Positions 1 to 8,356 of a stretch of 64,000 nt of DNA are shown here, in pieces. Location: positions 186,001-250,000 of the forward strand of contig NZ_MZXV01000051.1 in NCBI RefSeq assembly GCF_003253745.1, given 5' to 3'. Position 1 is the stretch's first letter; every line of letters begins with the position of its first letter. The notes beneath the pieces were generated by a model that did not search any database, was not told the origin of the DNA, and worked only from the letters and a program-made list of their open reading frames with translations. The translations under genes were made by a program, and so were the position numbers. The stretch comes from Mesorhizobium kowhaii (lineage in GTDB: Bacteria > Pseudomonadota > Alphaproteobacteria > Rhizobiales > Rhizobiaceae).

Positions 1-378
1 GACGAGCCGTTCATGAACGAGCGGCAGAAATCCTACTTCCGCCAAAAGCTCGTCACCTGGAAGAATGACATATTGCGCGAAGCGCGCGAAACACTCGAAA
101 TCCTGCAACAGGAAAACGCCAACCACCCCGATCTTGCCGACCGCGCCTCTTCGGAAACTGACCGCGCTATCGAACTCAGGGCCCGCGACCGTCAGCGAAA
201 GCTCATTGCAAAGATCGATTCCGCCCTGCAGCGCATCGACGAAGGCACTTACGGCTATTGCGAGGAGACCGGCGAGCCGATCGCGCTGAAGCGGCTCGAT
301 GCCCGTCCGATCGCGACGTTGTCGATCGAAGCGCAGGAGCGGCATGAGCGCCGCGAAAAGGTCTATCGCGACGACTGA
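1..378 (+). CDS. dksA: DksA/TraR-family RNA polymerase-binding protein, 5' end cut by window
   Basis: Stringent-response cofactor that binds the secondary channel of RNA polymerase and works with ppGpp. The frame is open to base 1 and reads DEPF before the Met at 13, as in rhizobial DksA proteins, so the gene begins outside the window. A long helical coiled-coil region (residues about 10-75 counted from that Met) is followed by the zinc-finger region, which is degenerate. The four Cys of E. coli DksA correspond to C83, T86, S104 and A107 here, so a classical zinc site is not possible. An intrinsic terminator follows at 430-456. The family call is firm; the effect of the missing cysteines is inferred. 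Confidence 0.93.
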   Translation, partial: DEPFMNERQKSYFRQKLVTWKNDILREARETLEILQQENANHPDLADRASSETDRAIELRARDRQRKLIAKIDSALQRIDEGTYGYCEETGEPIALKRLDARPIATLSIEAQERHERREKVYRDD

Positions 379-429
379 CGCATCGGCCAAGGGCTGCGCT
401 CAAGACAGTTTGCAGTGACGCTGACGTTG

Positions 430-456
430 AAATGGCCGGTTTTCCGGCCATTTTTG
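430..456 (+). terminator. Intrinsic terminator of dksA
   Basis: A 10-bp perfect inverted repeat (AAATGGCCGG / CCGGCCATTT) with a TTTT loop runs into a short T tract 52 nt after the dksA stop. The A tract on the left arm means it could also act on minus-strand transcripts leaving the convergent FliO-like gene. Confidence 0.85.
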
Positions 457-549
457 TTGGCGCGCCACGCATCTGTCCGAACAGGCGAATGCACGCCCAA
501 GACCTTGACCGGTCCAATTTCCCGACTGGCGGGGCAGATCAGGATCTGA

Positions 550-1299
550 TCATCTCTTTTGGCTGGAGAGTTCGCCCAGAAGCTTCGTCATTTCGTCGTC
601 AAGCGACGGCGGCGCCTTCGCCACCGGTTTGCTCACCGGGTCGCTCGAACGCGGCTGGTCAAGCGACACTTCGAGTTCCTTCATCAGCGTATCATCGATG
701 CTGTCCTGCCTTGGCGGTGGCGGCGCGTGCCTGATAGCATTGGCATTCGCGGATCCATAGGCGGGCACCGGCGTGACATTGGCCGGCTGGTAACTCTGCG
801 GCTTCGGTGCTGGCGCCGGTGTTGGCGCCGGCGCTGTTTGACGCGGGCGTGCGTGCGGCGCCGCGCTCACCGGCTGCGGAGCAGGTGCCTGCCTCACCGG
901 CGGCGGCGGAGCGGAGTGAGGCGCCCGCGGTCTCGCCGCCGGGGCCGCGGCGGCCGGGACGGGCTGCAAGCCGCCATCTCCGGTCAGCGCCGGACGGCGT
1001 GGCGCCGAAAGCCGGATGTCACGTTCGACGACAACGTCGGTCGGGCCGCCGATCAGCAGCAGATGTTCGATATCATCGCGGCGTATCAGCACCAGCCGTC
1101 GATGGCTGTCGACGGCGGTGGCGTCCATGACGGCCAGCCGCGTCTTGCGGTTCCTGCCGCCGGCAACGAAGGTTCCGAACGTCAGATTGCGCACGAGCTT
1201 GATGATGACCAGAACGATGACCAGCAGGACGAGCGCTGCAAACGTCCACAACAGTGCTGCGGCATAACCGGGGCCCGCCACGCTATCCAGCCATTGCAT
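550..1299 (-). CDS. FliO-like single-pass membrane protein
   Basis: A 249-aa protein with one transmembrane helix at about residues 12-36. A short conserved cytoplasmic domain follows (about 37-100, including LTFGTFVAGG and DDIEHLLLIGG), matching the FliO pattern of the flagellar export apparatus. The C-terminal 140 residues are a Pro/Ala-rich low-complexity tail with a final charged segment. No other flagellar genes lie nearby, so a role in flagellar export cannot be read from context. The gene is divergent from cckA and convergent with dksA. Alternative reading: a generic membrane-anchored scaffold that shares the FliO fold. Confidence 0.7.
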   Translation of the reverse strand: MQWLDSVAGPGYAAALLWTFAALVLLVIVLVIIKLVRNLTFGTFVAGGRNRKTRLAVMDATAVDSHRRLVLIRRDDIEHLLLIGGPTDVVVERDIRLSAPRRPALTGDGGLQPVPAAAAPAARPRAPHSAPPPPVRQAPAPQPVSAAPHARPRQTAPAPTPAPAPKPQSYQPANVTPVPAYGSANANAIRHAPPPPRQDSIDDTLMKELEVSLDQPRSSDPVSKPVAKAPPSLDDEMTKLLGELSSQKR

Positions 1300-1388
1300 T
1301 GGTTTTACCTGATTGCCCTTGGAAGTGACGCGACACTAGACCGTTGCGGCGGGCCACCGCAAGTTGCGTTTCGCGCTTGATGAACAGC

Positions 1389-1418
1389 TTGAAAACTCCG
1401 AAGGCCGGAAGATATCAT
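1389..1418 (+). promoter_or_regulatory. Possible sigma-70-type promoter for cckA
   Basis: TTGAAA at 1389-1394 and TATCAT at 1413-1418 are separated by 18 nt, about 105 nt before the cckA start. The 223-nt divergent region holds no gene that I can see. Motif only; the start site is unverified. Confidence 0.35.
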
Positions 1419-1522
1419 TTTTATCCGACATTTGCCGCCCAGGCCTTTTCCGGACTAGGAGAATGTGATTCAACCCGCTAGGGGCGGGTGTCGGAACACC
1501 GGAATTCACGAGCAGGGGGCAC

Positions 1523-4096
1523 ATGGCCAAGGAAGCGCGCGGCGATTTCTATCCGGTACCGATCGTCGACCAGAATACGCGACCGGGCGCGGTCACCCGG
1601 CTCATCATCTTCATCGTCGTTCTGACCGGGGCCGCGATCGTCTTCGGCCTTTTCCGCGAGCGCCTCGGCGACCCTTTTCTGCTTGGCATGCTCGGTGTGC
1701 TGGCGATGATCGGTGTCGGCTTCCTGTTCGCCACGGCGATCGGCTTCGTGCAGATCACGCCACGCTCGACCGGTGACGAACTGTCGAAGGCATTCGTTGA
1801 TTCGATGTCGCAGGGCCTTCTCGTCACGGACACAAAGGGCCGCGTCGTCTACGCCAATCGGGCCTATGCCGACATGACCGGAGCGACGTCGGCGGCCGAC
1901 CTGAAGACGGTCGAGGGGTTGCTCTCGGATGTCCCCGAAGCCTCGGTGACGATCTATCGGCTGGCGTCCGGCCTGCGCGACGGCCAGCCGGGCGACGGCG
2001 AGTTTCGTCTCGCGCAGTCCATTCGGCCGGGCGCCGAGCCCGGCGCCCGCTGGTACCGGGCGCGTGCCCGCGCCTTCAGCATTCCGGGCCAGCGGCTGCC
2101 GATGCTGGCCTGGCAGCTTGCCGATATCTCGCAGGAGCGGGCCGAGCAGGAGCGTTTCTTCCTCGACCTGCAGAAGGCGATCGATCACCTCGACCACGCA
2201 CCAGCCGGCTTCTTTTCGGCCGACCAGGACGGTCGCGTCACCTACATCAACGCCACGCTTGCCGAATGGCTGGGCATCGACCTTACCAGCTTCACGCCCG
2301 GCTCCGTCACCCTGCCGGAGATCGTGGCCGGCGACGGCATGGCATTGGTCCGCTCGGTCAAGGCCGACCCCGGAACGACACGCAACGCGGTCATCGATCT
2401 CGACTTGACGACGATGACGGGCGAAGCACTGCCGGTGCGTTTCATGCACCGCGTTTCGGCCAGCCGCGAAGGCCTCAACGGGCCAACGCGCACGATCGTG
2501 CTCAACCGCACGCAGGGCGAGGACGCCTCGGCCGACCTGCGCGCTTCGGAAGTGCGCTTCACCCGCTTCTTCAACTCGACACCGATGGCGATAGCCGGTG
2601 TCGACCACAGCGGGCGCATCCTGCGCACCAATGCGCCTTTCCTGTCGCTGTTTTCGTCGGTCGTCGACCGCGACGCCGTCGATCGTCGTGTGCGGCTCGA
2701 CACGGTGATCCACGAGCGCGATCGGCCGGCCTTCGCCGCGGCTTTCGAAAAGGCGCAGCAGCGGCAGGCCGACATCGAGCCGATCGACACCTTGCTGCCC
2801 GGCAACGACGACCGGCACATCCGTTTCTACGTCAACGCGGTCGCCGACGGCACCGGCGGCGAGGGCGCCGAGGAGTCGGCCATCGTCTACGCCGTCGAGA
2901 CGACGGAGCAGAAAGCGCTCGAAGGGCAGATGGCGCAAAGCCAGAAGATGCAGGCGGTCGGCCAGCTCGCCGGCGGCATCGCGCACGACTTCAACAATGT
3001 GCTGACCGCCATCATCATGGCGTCCGACCTTTTGTTGACCAACCATCGCCCGTCGGACCCATCCTTCCCCGACATCATGAACATCAAGCAGAATGCCAAC
3101 CGGGCGGCCTCGCTGGTGCGGCAATTGCTGGCCTTCTCGCGCAAGCAGACGCTGCGGCCGGAGGTGCTCAACCTGACCGACGTGCTGGCCGATCTCAGGA
3201 TGCTGCTGGCTCGCCTTGTCGGCAACGACATCAAGCTGAAGGTCGACCATGGCCGCGACCTGTGGCCGGTCAAGGTCGATATCGGGCAGTTCGAACAGGT
3301 GGTGGTCAATCTTGCGGTCAACGCGCGCGACGCCATGCCGGCGGGCGGCGATCTCACCGTGCGCACGCGCAATGTGGCCACCGAGGAATGCAAGGCCTTT
3401 TCCTACCGCGAACTCACCCCAGCCGACTATGTCGTGGTCGAAGTCGAGGATACCGGCAGCGGCATCGCGCCCGACGTGCTCAAGAAGATTTTCGAGCCCT
3501 TCTTCACCACCAAGGAGGTCGGCAAGGGCACCGGGCTTGGCCTGTCGATGGTGTACGGCATCATCAAGCAGACCGGCGGCTTCATCTTCTGCGATTCCGA
3601 GGTCGGCAAGGGCTCGACTTTCCGCATTTTCCTGCCGCGTCATATCGCGGAAGCGAAAAAAGCAGGCGAGCCCGACGATCTGCCGGCGGCACCGGCGAAG
3701 GTTGCCGATGCGGCCAAGGATCTGTCCGGCTCGGCCACGGTGCTGCTCGTCGAGGACGAGGACGCGGTGCGCATGGGCGGCATGCGGGCGCTGGTATCGC
3801 GCGGCTATACCGTGCACGAGGCATCCTCGGGCGTCGAGGCGCTGGAAGTGTTCGAGGCGCTGGGCGGCAAGGTCGACATCGTCGTCTCCGACGTGGTGAT
3901 GCCGGAAATGGATGGGCCGACGCTGCTTGGTGAATTGCGCAAGCGCCAGCCGGACATCAAATTCGTCTTCGTGTCCGGCTATGCCGAGGACGCATTCGCC
4001 AGAAACCTGCCGGCAGATGCGCATTTCGGCTTCCTGCCAAAGCCGTTTTCGCTCAAGCAACTGGCGACGATCGTCAAGGATGTGCTGGAGTCTTAG
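1523..4096 (+). CDS. cckA: Hybrid sensor histidine kinase/receiver CckA
   Basis: Membrane hybrid kinase that in alphaproteobacteria feeds phosphate through ChpT to CtrA and CpdR, controlling the cell cycle. The 857-aa protein has two transmembrane helices (about 22-42 and 50-75), PAS-type regions between about 90 and 460, and a HisKA motif GGIAHDFNNVLTAI with His488. The ATPase domain carries NLAVNARDAM, DTGSGI and GKGTGLGLSM. A C-terminal receiver has acidic residues in VEDEDAV, phospho-acceptor Asp790 (VVSDVVMPEMDG) and the conserved Lys in LPKPFS. Length and domain order fit CckA well. It is monocistronic here; chpT and ctrA are not in the window. Confidence 0.95.
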   Translation: MAKEARGDFYPVPIVDQNTRPGAVTRLIIFIVVLTGAAIVFGLFRERLGDPFLLGMLGVLAMIGVGFLFATAIGFVQITPRSTGDELSKAFVDSMSQGLLVTDTKGRVVYANRAYADMTGATSAADLKTVEGLLSDVPEASVTIYRLASGLRDGQPGDGEFRLAQSIRPGAEPGARWYRARARAFSIPGQRLPMLAWQLADISQERAEQERFFLDLQKAIDHLDHAPAGFFSADQDGRVTYINATLAEWLGIDLTSFTPGSVTLPEIVAGDGMALVRSVKADPGTTRNAVIDLDLTTMTGEALPVRFMHRVSASREGLNGPTRTIVLNRTQGEDASADLRASEVRFTRFFNSTPMAIAGVDHSGRILRTNAPFLSLFSSVVDRDAVDRRVRLDTVIHERDRPAFAAAFEKAQQRQADIEPIDTLLPGNDDRHIRFYVNAVADGTGGEGAEESAIVYAVETTEQKALEGQMAQSQKMQAVGQLAGGIAHDFNNVLTAIIMASDLLLTNHRPSDPSFPDIMNIKQNANRAASLVRQLLAFSRKQTLRPEVLNLTDVLADLRMLLARLVGNDIKLKVDHGRDLWPVKVDIGQFEQVVVNLAVNARDAMPAGGDLTVRTRNVATEECKAFSYRELTPADYVVVEVEDTGSGIAPDVLKKIFEPFFTTKEVGKGTGLGLSMVYGIIKQTGGFIFCDSEVGKGSTFRIFLPRHIAEAKKAGEPDDLPAAPAKVADAAKDLSGSATVLLVEDEDAVRMGGMRALVSRGYTVHEASSGVEALEVFEALGGKVDIVVSDVVMPEMDGPTLLGELRKRQPDIKFVFVSGYAEDAFARNLPADAHFGFLPKPFSLKQLATIVKDVLES

Positions 4097-4183
4097 AATT
4101 TTCTGATGCTCTTTCCCTTGCGCTACGCCGTGACAACGCCATGATTGCGGGTGAAACGGCAAGTGGGCTTGGGGGAGCAGCGG

Positions 4184-4897
4184 TTGACGCCACACAACGA
4201 AGCAGACAAGGGTGCCTACGCCGACACGGTGTTGCTGCCGGGTGATCCGCAGCGCGCCGAATGGATGGCGCAAACTTTTCTGGAAGCGCCGCGCTGCATC
4301 AATCGCCGACGCTACGCCCTTGGCTTTACCGGACTGTTTCGCGGCAAACCCATCAGCATCCAGGCGACAGGCATCGGTGTCTCGTCGTTTCTGATCTATG
4401 CGCATGAATTGCTTGACTATTATGGTGCCCGGACGTTGATCCGCACCGGCACCTGCGGCAGCCTGACCGCCAAGGCCAAGCTGCGCAGCCTTGTCATCTC
4501 GCAATCGGCGCAGGCGGAAAGCGCTCAAAGCGGTCAGGTCTTCGGCCTCTACAAAGCCGTCGCCGGTCCGGATCCGGCACTTCTCAGTTGTGCGCTGGCC
4601 AAGGCAGCCGAACTCGGCATCGACCATTGTGCCGGCCTGACGGTTTGCAGCGACATCTTCTATCACCCGGAAGGACGCGGCCGCTTTGCCGATGCGCAGG
4701 CAGCCGGTGCTCTGGCCGTGGATATGGAAACCAGCGCGCTTTATCGCATCGCCGAGCATTTCGGGGCTCGGGCGTTGTCGATCTGCACGGTGGTCGACAA
4801 CATCGAGACCGGGGAACTGACCGACTACTCCGAGCGTCAGGACCTGTTCACCGATATGAGCCGGCTGGCGCTCGCTGTCGCCGTGGAAGGAGGCTAG
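4184..4897 (+). CDS. deoD: Purine nucleoside phosphorylase, DeoD type
   Basis: Cleaves purine (deoxy)nucleosides with phosphate to base and (deoxy)ribose-1-phosphate in salvage. I choose the TTG at 4184: it sits 6 nt after GGGGGAG, gives 237 aa (E. coli DeoD has 239), and begins LTPHNEADKGAYADTVLLPGDP, aligning with the start of E. coli DeoD. An upstream in-frame TTG at 4145 would add 13 residues with no family counterpart. The conserved GDPQRA phosphate site, GTCGSL, and VDMETSALY ribose-binding segment are all present. It is monocistronic, with a repeat element immediately downstream. Confidence 0.9.
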   Translation: MTPHNEADKGAYADTVLLPGDPQRAEWMAQTFLEAPRCINRRRYALGFTGLFRGKPISIQATGIGVSSFLIYAHELLDYYGARTLIRTGTCGSLTAKAKLRSLVISQSAQAESAQSGQVFGLYKAVAGPDPALLSCALAKAAELGIDHCAGLTVCSDIFYHPEGRGRFADAQAAGALAVDMETSALYRIAEHFGARALSICTVVDNIETGELTDYSERQDLFTDMSRLALAVAVEGG

Positions 4898-4930
4898 GGC
4901 GGTTCACCGTTTCACGGAAACGCCGAACCG

Positions 4931-4994
4931 CTCTATCTCTTTGTTTTGACGCAATCGGGAAAACCGTTTCACACTTTTCCTGGAATTGCTCTAG
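4931..4994 (+). repeat. Family A intergenic repeat, copy 1
   Basis: About 55-60 bp with the core TTGACGCAAT...AAAACCGTTTCACACTT...TCCTGGAATTGCT. The same core recurs at 16904-16966, 28681-28771 and 28775-28822, always between genes. It lies between deoD and the ribbon-helix-helix gene. No coding potential. Confidence 0.85.
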
Positions 4995-5296
4995 GCGGCT
5001 TGCCGCTTCGGCACCATCTGTTCATCCATGCCTGGACGATGGCCGCGCAAATAGAGCGCGCAGGTGGTGCGCAGCATCGAGGCAAAGTTTGGAATGGCGC
5101 CGTTGATCTCGATGGCTTCGTCGTAAAGCTTCGAGATGAATTTCGGCGTCGTCAGGCCCTGGTTTTCGGCGATCTCATCAAGCAACGCCCAGAATGTCGC
5201 TTCAAGCTGGATGCTGGTCGAGTGGCCGTCGATGCGAATCGACCGGTTGATCTGGCGATAGCCTTCGGGGTCCTGGCCCGCAAATACCCTGCACAT
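4991..5296 (-). CDS. Ribbon-helix-helix domain protein
   Basis: A 101-aa protein whose central part (about residues 20-75, from NRSIRIDGHSTSIQLEATFW to the KLYDEAIEIN helix) resembles the RHH_4-type fold: a short basic strand then two helices. Such proteins bind DNA as dimers, and this family is widespread but unstudied in Rhizobiales. The C-terminal tail (GMDEQMVPKRQAA) is charged and probably disordered. The stop codon lies within the end of repeat copy A1. No neighbouring partner or target can be inferred. Confidence 0.7.
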   Translation of the reverse strand: MCRVFAGQDPEGYRQINRSIRIDGHSTSIQLEATFWALLDEIAENQGLTTPKFISKLYDEAIEINGAIPNFASMLRTTCALYLRGHRPGMDEQMVPKRQAA

Positions 5297-5625
5297 CCGA
5301 CAAACCTCCCATGCTTGTTGGTCTTGGGCGGGCAGGCGTGCGGTCTGATACTGCTCGACCTGTCCCCATCCGCATTCTCGGGCAAAATTGCCGGAACGGC
5401 AATCGGACTTTCGTCCCTGTCCCCTAAAGCGCGTCGCGTTTGAATGGGTTCAGGCGACGCGCTTTAGGTGTTTGTCTTCATGCATGTCGTTCTCGCAAAA
5501 CCGGGGCCAGTTTTGCGCGACATGCACTAGGCAAGCCAGTTCACGGTTTTGGGCGTGGTAACCGGCTGCCACCATTTTTCCCCCGCGCCGCCCATAATCG
5601 GTTCCAGACCAGGGCGGAGACTGAT
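5297..5625. other. Intergenic region between divergent genes
   Basis: This 329-bp stretch holds the upstream region of the minus-strand RHH gene, one copy of repeat family B (5423-5530), and about 95 bp leading into gloA. I see no convincing gene or promoter in the remainder. Confidence 0.6.
5423..5530. repeat. Family B bipartite palindromic repeat, copy 1
   Basis: Two adjacent imperfect palindromes. The first runs from CTAAAGCGCGTCGC to GCGACGCGCTTTAG. The second runs from GCATGTCG through CAAAACCG to GCGACATGCACTAG. The same bipartite unit occurs at 16965-17068 and 24249-24356. It would form two hairpins in RNA. Confidence 0.85.
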
Positions 5626-6021
5626 TTGGCCAAAGCGATCCATTCCATGATCCGGGTTCTCGATGAGGCCCGATCCATCGATTTTTACAGGAATGCCTTC
5701 GGGCTCGATGTCGCCGACAGGCTGGACTTCGAGACATTCACACTCATTTACCTCAGCAATGCCGAGTCAGGGTTCGAACTCGAACTGACCGTGAACAAGG
5801 GTCGGATCGAGCCTTACGGACTTGGCGATGGTTACGGTCACCTCGCGGTCTCGGTCGCCGACCTCGACAGCGAACATGATCGGCTCGGCGCGCTCGGCCT
5901 CAACCCCAAGAAGCTCGTCGAGTTCAACCATGACGGATCGCTGATCGCCCGCTTCTTCTTCATCGAGGATCCGGACGGCTACAAGATCGAGGTTCTGCAA
6001 CGCGGAGGTCGCTTCAAATAG
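5626..6021 (+). CDS. gloA: Lactoylglutathione lyase (glyoxalase I)
   Basis: Converts the methylglyoxal-glutathione hemithioacetal to S-lactoylglutathione. The TTG at 5626, 6 nt after GGCGGAG, gives 131 aa against 135 in E. coli GloA and starts LAKAIHSMIRV. All four metal ligands are identifiable: H6, E53 (FELELT), H72 (YGHLAV) and E122 (YKIEVL), the order expected for a nickel/cobalt-type glyoxalase I. Starts further upstream would read through repeat B1 and are rejected. The next genes encode periplasmic oxidoreductase components, with an 80-nt gap. Confidence 0.9.
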   Translation: MAKAIHSMIRVLDEARSIDFYRNAFGLDVADRLDFETFTLIYLSNAESGFELELTVNKGRIEPYGLGDGYGHLAVSVADLDSEHDRLGALGLNPKKLVEFNHDGSLIARFFFIEDPDGYKIEVLQRGGRFK

Positions 6022-6101
6022 GGGACAGTGCGACCGCACCGGCAGGTGCGGTGCCAGCAACGGCGCTCAGCAGGGCGCAAATAGCAAGCAGGGAGGAATA
6101 A

Positions 6102-6632
6102 ATGGTCACGATCTATGACGGGAAGCCTGGACTTTCACGTCGTGAGCTTCTCAAACGCGGTGGCATCGGCGCGCTGCTCGTCATCTCCGGCAGCGCGGTC
6201 ATCAGCCCCGAACATGCCTGGGGGCTCGAGACATCGGCGCTCAAGCCCGAAACCATGGCGACGCTGATCCAGATGGCGCGCGACATCTATCCGCACGATC
6301 AGGTTCCCGACAAAAATTACGCCATTGCCGTGAAAGGCCATGACGAGCAGGCCGGCAAGGACGCCGCCTACAAGACGATGATCGAAGACGGCATCGCCGA
6401 CCTCGACAAGAAGTCAGGGGATGGAGGCTACCGGGGCCTTGGCTGGGAGGACCAGCGCGTCGCTGTGCTGAAGCAGGTCGAGGCAACGCCGTTCTTCCAG
6501 GCCATCCGTGGTGGCCTCGTCGTCAGCCTCTACAACCAGAAAGAGGTCTGGCCGATCTTCGGCTACGAGGGCGAGTCCTTTTCCAAGGGCGGCTACATCG
6601 CGCGCGGTTTCAACGACATCGAGTGGCTCTGA
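6102..6632 (+). CDS. Tat-exported small subunit of a membrane or periplasmic dehydrogenase
   Basis: A 176-aa protein with a twin-arginine signal (LSRRELLKRGGIGALLV, residues about 11-27). The mature part resembles gluconate 2-dehydrogenase subunit 3-type small subunits. These have no cofactor of their own and escort a GMC flavoprotein through the Tat pathway. The GMC gene follows after 47 nt, which supports the pairing. No cytochrome c subunit gene is adjacent, so the electron acceptor is unknown. The substrate cannot be deduced. Confidence 0.75.
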   Translation: MVTIYDGKPGLSRRELLKRGGIGALLVISGSAVISPEHAWGLETSALKPETMATLIQMARDIYPHDQVPDKNYAIAVKGHDEQAGKDAAYKTMIEDGIADLDKKSGDGGYRGLGWEDQRVAVLKQVEATPFFQAIRGGLVVSLYNQKEVWPIFGYEGESFSKGGYIARGFNDIEWL

Positions 6633-6679
6633 GCCCCGTCGTTCTTGAACCCGCAAACAGAAAATCATGGGAGGAAACC

Positions 6680-8251
6680 ATGGCTGCAGCATTTGATCTG
6701 AACAACGACGGCGTGGTCGTCATCATCGGCTCGGGCGCCGGCGGCGGCACGCTCGGCAACGAACTTGCCCAGAAGGGTGTCGACGTCGTCATCCTGGAAG
6801 CCGGCGCGCGTCACGAATACGAGGATTTTGTCAACGACGAGTGGGATTCGTTCACCCAGCTTGCCTGGAAGGACAAGCGCACCACCTCCGGCGACTGGCG
6901 AGTGGCCAAGGATTTTCCAAACCTGCCGGCCTGGATCGTCAAGTCGGTCGGCGGTTCGACAACCCACTGGGCCGGAGCGTCGCTGCGCTTCCAGGAACAC
7001 GAGTTCAAGACGCTGTCGACCTACGGCAAACTGGAGGGCGCCAACCTGCTCGACTGGCCGATCACGCTGTCCGAGCTGGAGCCATACTATGCCAAGGCCG
7101 AAGCCAAGATGGGCGTCACCGGCACCAACGATTGGCCGAGATTGCCGGGCAACAACAATTTCAAGGTGTTGAAGGCCGGCGCCGACAAGCTCGGCTACAA
7201 GGAATGCCACACTGGCAACATGGCGATCAACTCGGTCGAGCGCGACGACCGCATGTCCTGCCAGCAAACCGGCTTCTGCTTCCAGGGCTGCAAATGGGGC
7301 GCCAAATGGTCGACGCTCTACACCGAGATCCCCAAGGGCGAGGCGACAGGCCATCTCGAGGTCAGGCCGAACGCCATGGTGGTCAAGATCAACCATGATG
7401 ACTCGGGCAAGGTGACCGGCGTGGTCTACGCCGAAAAGGACGGCAAGCTGCAGGAGCAGAAGGCCCGCATCGTCGCCGTCGCCGGCAACTCCATCGAAAG
7501 CCCGCGGCTGTTGCTCAATTCGGCGTCGGGCAAATTCCCCGATGGCCTTGCCAACTCGTCGGGGCAGGTGGGCAAGAACTACATGCGCCACACCACGGGC
7601 TCGGTCTATGCCATCTTCGACAAGCCGGTGCATATGTATCGCGGCACCACCATGGCCGGCATCATCCGCGACGAGGCGCGCCATGATCCGTCACGAGGCT
7701 TCGTCGGCGGCTACGAGTTCGAGACGCTGTCGCTCGGTCTGCCGTTCATGGCGGCCTTCCTCGATCCGGGGGCCTGGGGCCGTTCGTTCACCACGGCGCT
7801 CGATCACTACGACCACATGGCCGGCCTGTGGATCGTCGGCGAGGACATGCCGCGCGCGGAGAACCGCATCACGCTGCATGCCGACTTGAAGGACGAGCAC
7901 GGCATGCCGATCGCCGACGTGCATTTCGACGACCACCCCAATGACACGGCGATGCGCAACCATGCCTACAAGCAGGCCTCGGCGCTCTACGCCGCGGTCG
8001 GCGCCACGCGCACCTTCCCGACGCCGCCCTATCCGTCGACCCACAATCTCGGCACCAACCGGATGAGCGAGAAGGCGGCCGACGGCGTCGTCAACAAGCA
8101 CGGCCAGACGCACGACATCAAGAACCTGTTCGTGTCGGACGGCAGCCAGTTCACGACGGGTGCCGCCGAAAACCCGACCCTGACGATCGTGTCGCTGGCG
8201 ATCCGCCAGGCCGACTACATCGCCACGCAGATGTCGGCCAAGACGATCTGA
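6680..8251 (+). CDS. GMC-family FAD oxidoreductase, large subunit
   Basis: A 523-aa flavoprotein dehydrogenase of the glucose/gluconate/sugar alcohol type. Start at ATG 6680, 5 nt after GGGAGG; an upstream GTG-type start would overlap the previous gene. The N-terminal dinucleotide motif IIGSGAGGGTLGNEL binds FAD, SVGGSTTHWAG is the second GMC signature region, and the C-terminal HNLGTNRM and AENPTLTI segments carry the expected catalytic His and Asn. It has no signal peptide, consistent with export in complex with the Tat small subunit upstream. Two hairpins follow, the second with a T tract. Confidence 0.85.
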   Translation: MAAAFDLNNDGVVVIIGSGAGGGTLGNELAQKGVDVVILEAGARHEYEDFVNDEWDSFTQLAWKDKRTTSGDWRVAKDFPNLPAWIVKSVGGSTTHWAGASLRFQEHEFKTLSTYGKLEGANLLDWPITLSELEPYYAKAEAKMGVTGTNDWPRLPGNNNFKVLKAGADKLGYKECHTGNMAINSVERDDRMSCQQTGFCFQGCKWGAKWSTLYTEIPKGEATGHLEVRPNAMVVKINHDDSGKVTGVVYAEKDGKLQEQKARIVAVAGNSIESPRLLLNSASGKFPDGLANSSGQVGKNYMRHTTGSVYAIFDKPVHMYRGTTMAGIIRDEARHDPSRGFVGGYEFETLSLGLPFMAAFLDPGAWGRSFTTALDHYDHMAGLWIVGEDMPRAENRITLHADLKDEHGMPIADVHFDDHPNDTAMRNHAYKQASALYAAVGATRTFPTPPYPSTHNLGTNRMSEKAADGVVNKHGQTHDIKNLFVSDGSQFTTGAAENPTLTIVSLAIRQADYIATQMSAKTI

Positions 8252-8262
8252 GCCGCCAAGAC

Positions 8263-8285
8263 ACCGCCCCGACCATCGGGGCGGT
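8263..8285. repeat. Perfect 10-bp hairpin after the GMC gene
   Basis: ACCGCCCCGA and TCGGGGCGGT with a CCA loop, 11 nt after the stop. It has no T tract on either side, so it is more likely a 3'-end stabiliser than a terminator by itself. Confidence 0.55.
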
Positions 8286-8313
8286 GCGAAATCCAAGCGT
8301 CCTCCCGGACTGC

Positions 8314-8348
8314 CAAGCGGAACGCGTAACGCGCGTTCCGCTTTTTTT
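8314..8348 (+). terminator. Intrinsic terminator after the GMC oxidoreductase gene
   Basis: A 12-bp GC-rich stem (AAGCGGAACGCG / CGCGTTCCGCTT) runs into a run of seven T. It separates the plus-strand operon from the convergent phoX gene. Confidence 0.85.
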
Positions 8349-8356
8349 CGTGCTGG

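Noticed and set aside
1478..4759. A 1093-codon open frame on the minus strand across cckA and deoD
   Set aside because: It is antisense to two clear genes, has no recognisable domain, and spans their intergenic region; it is a high-GC shadow.
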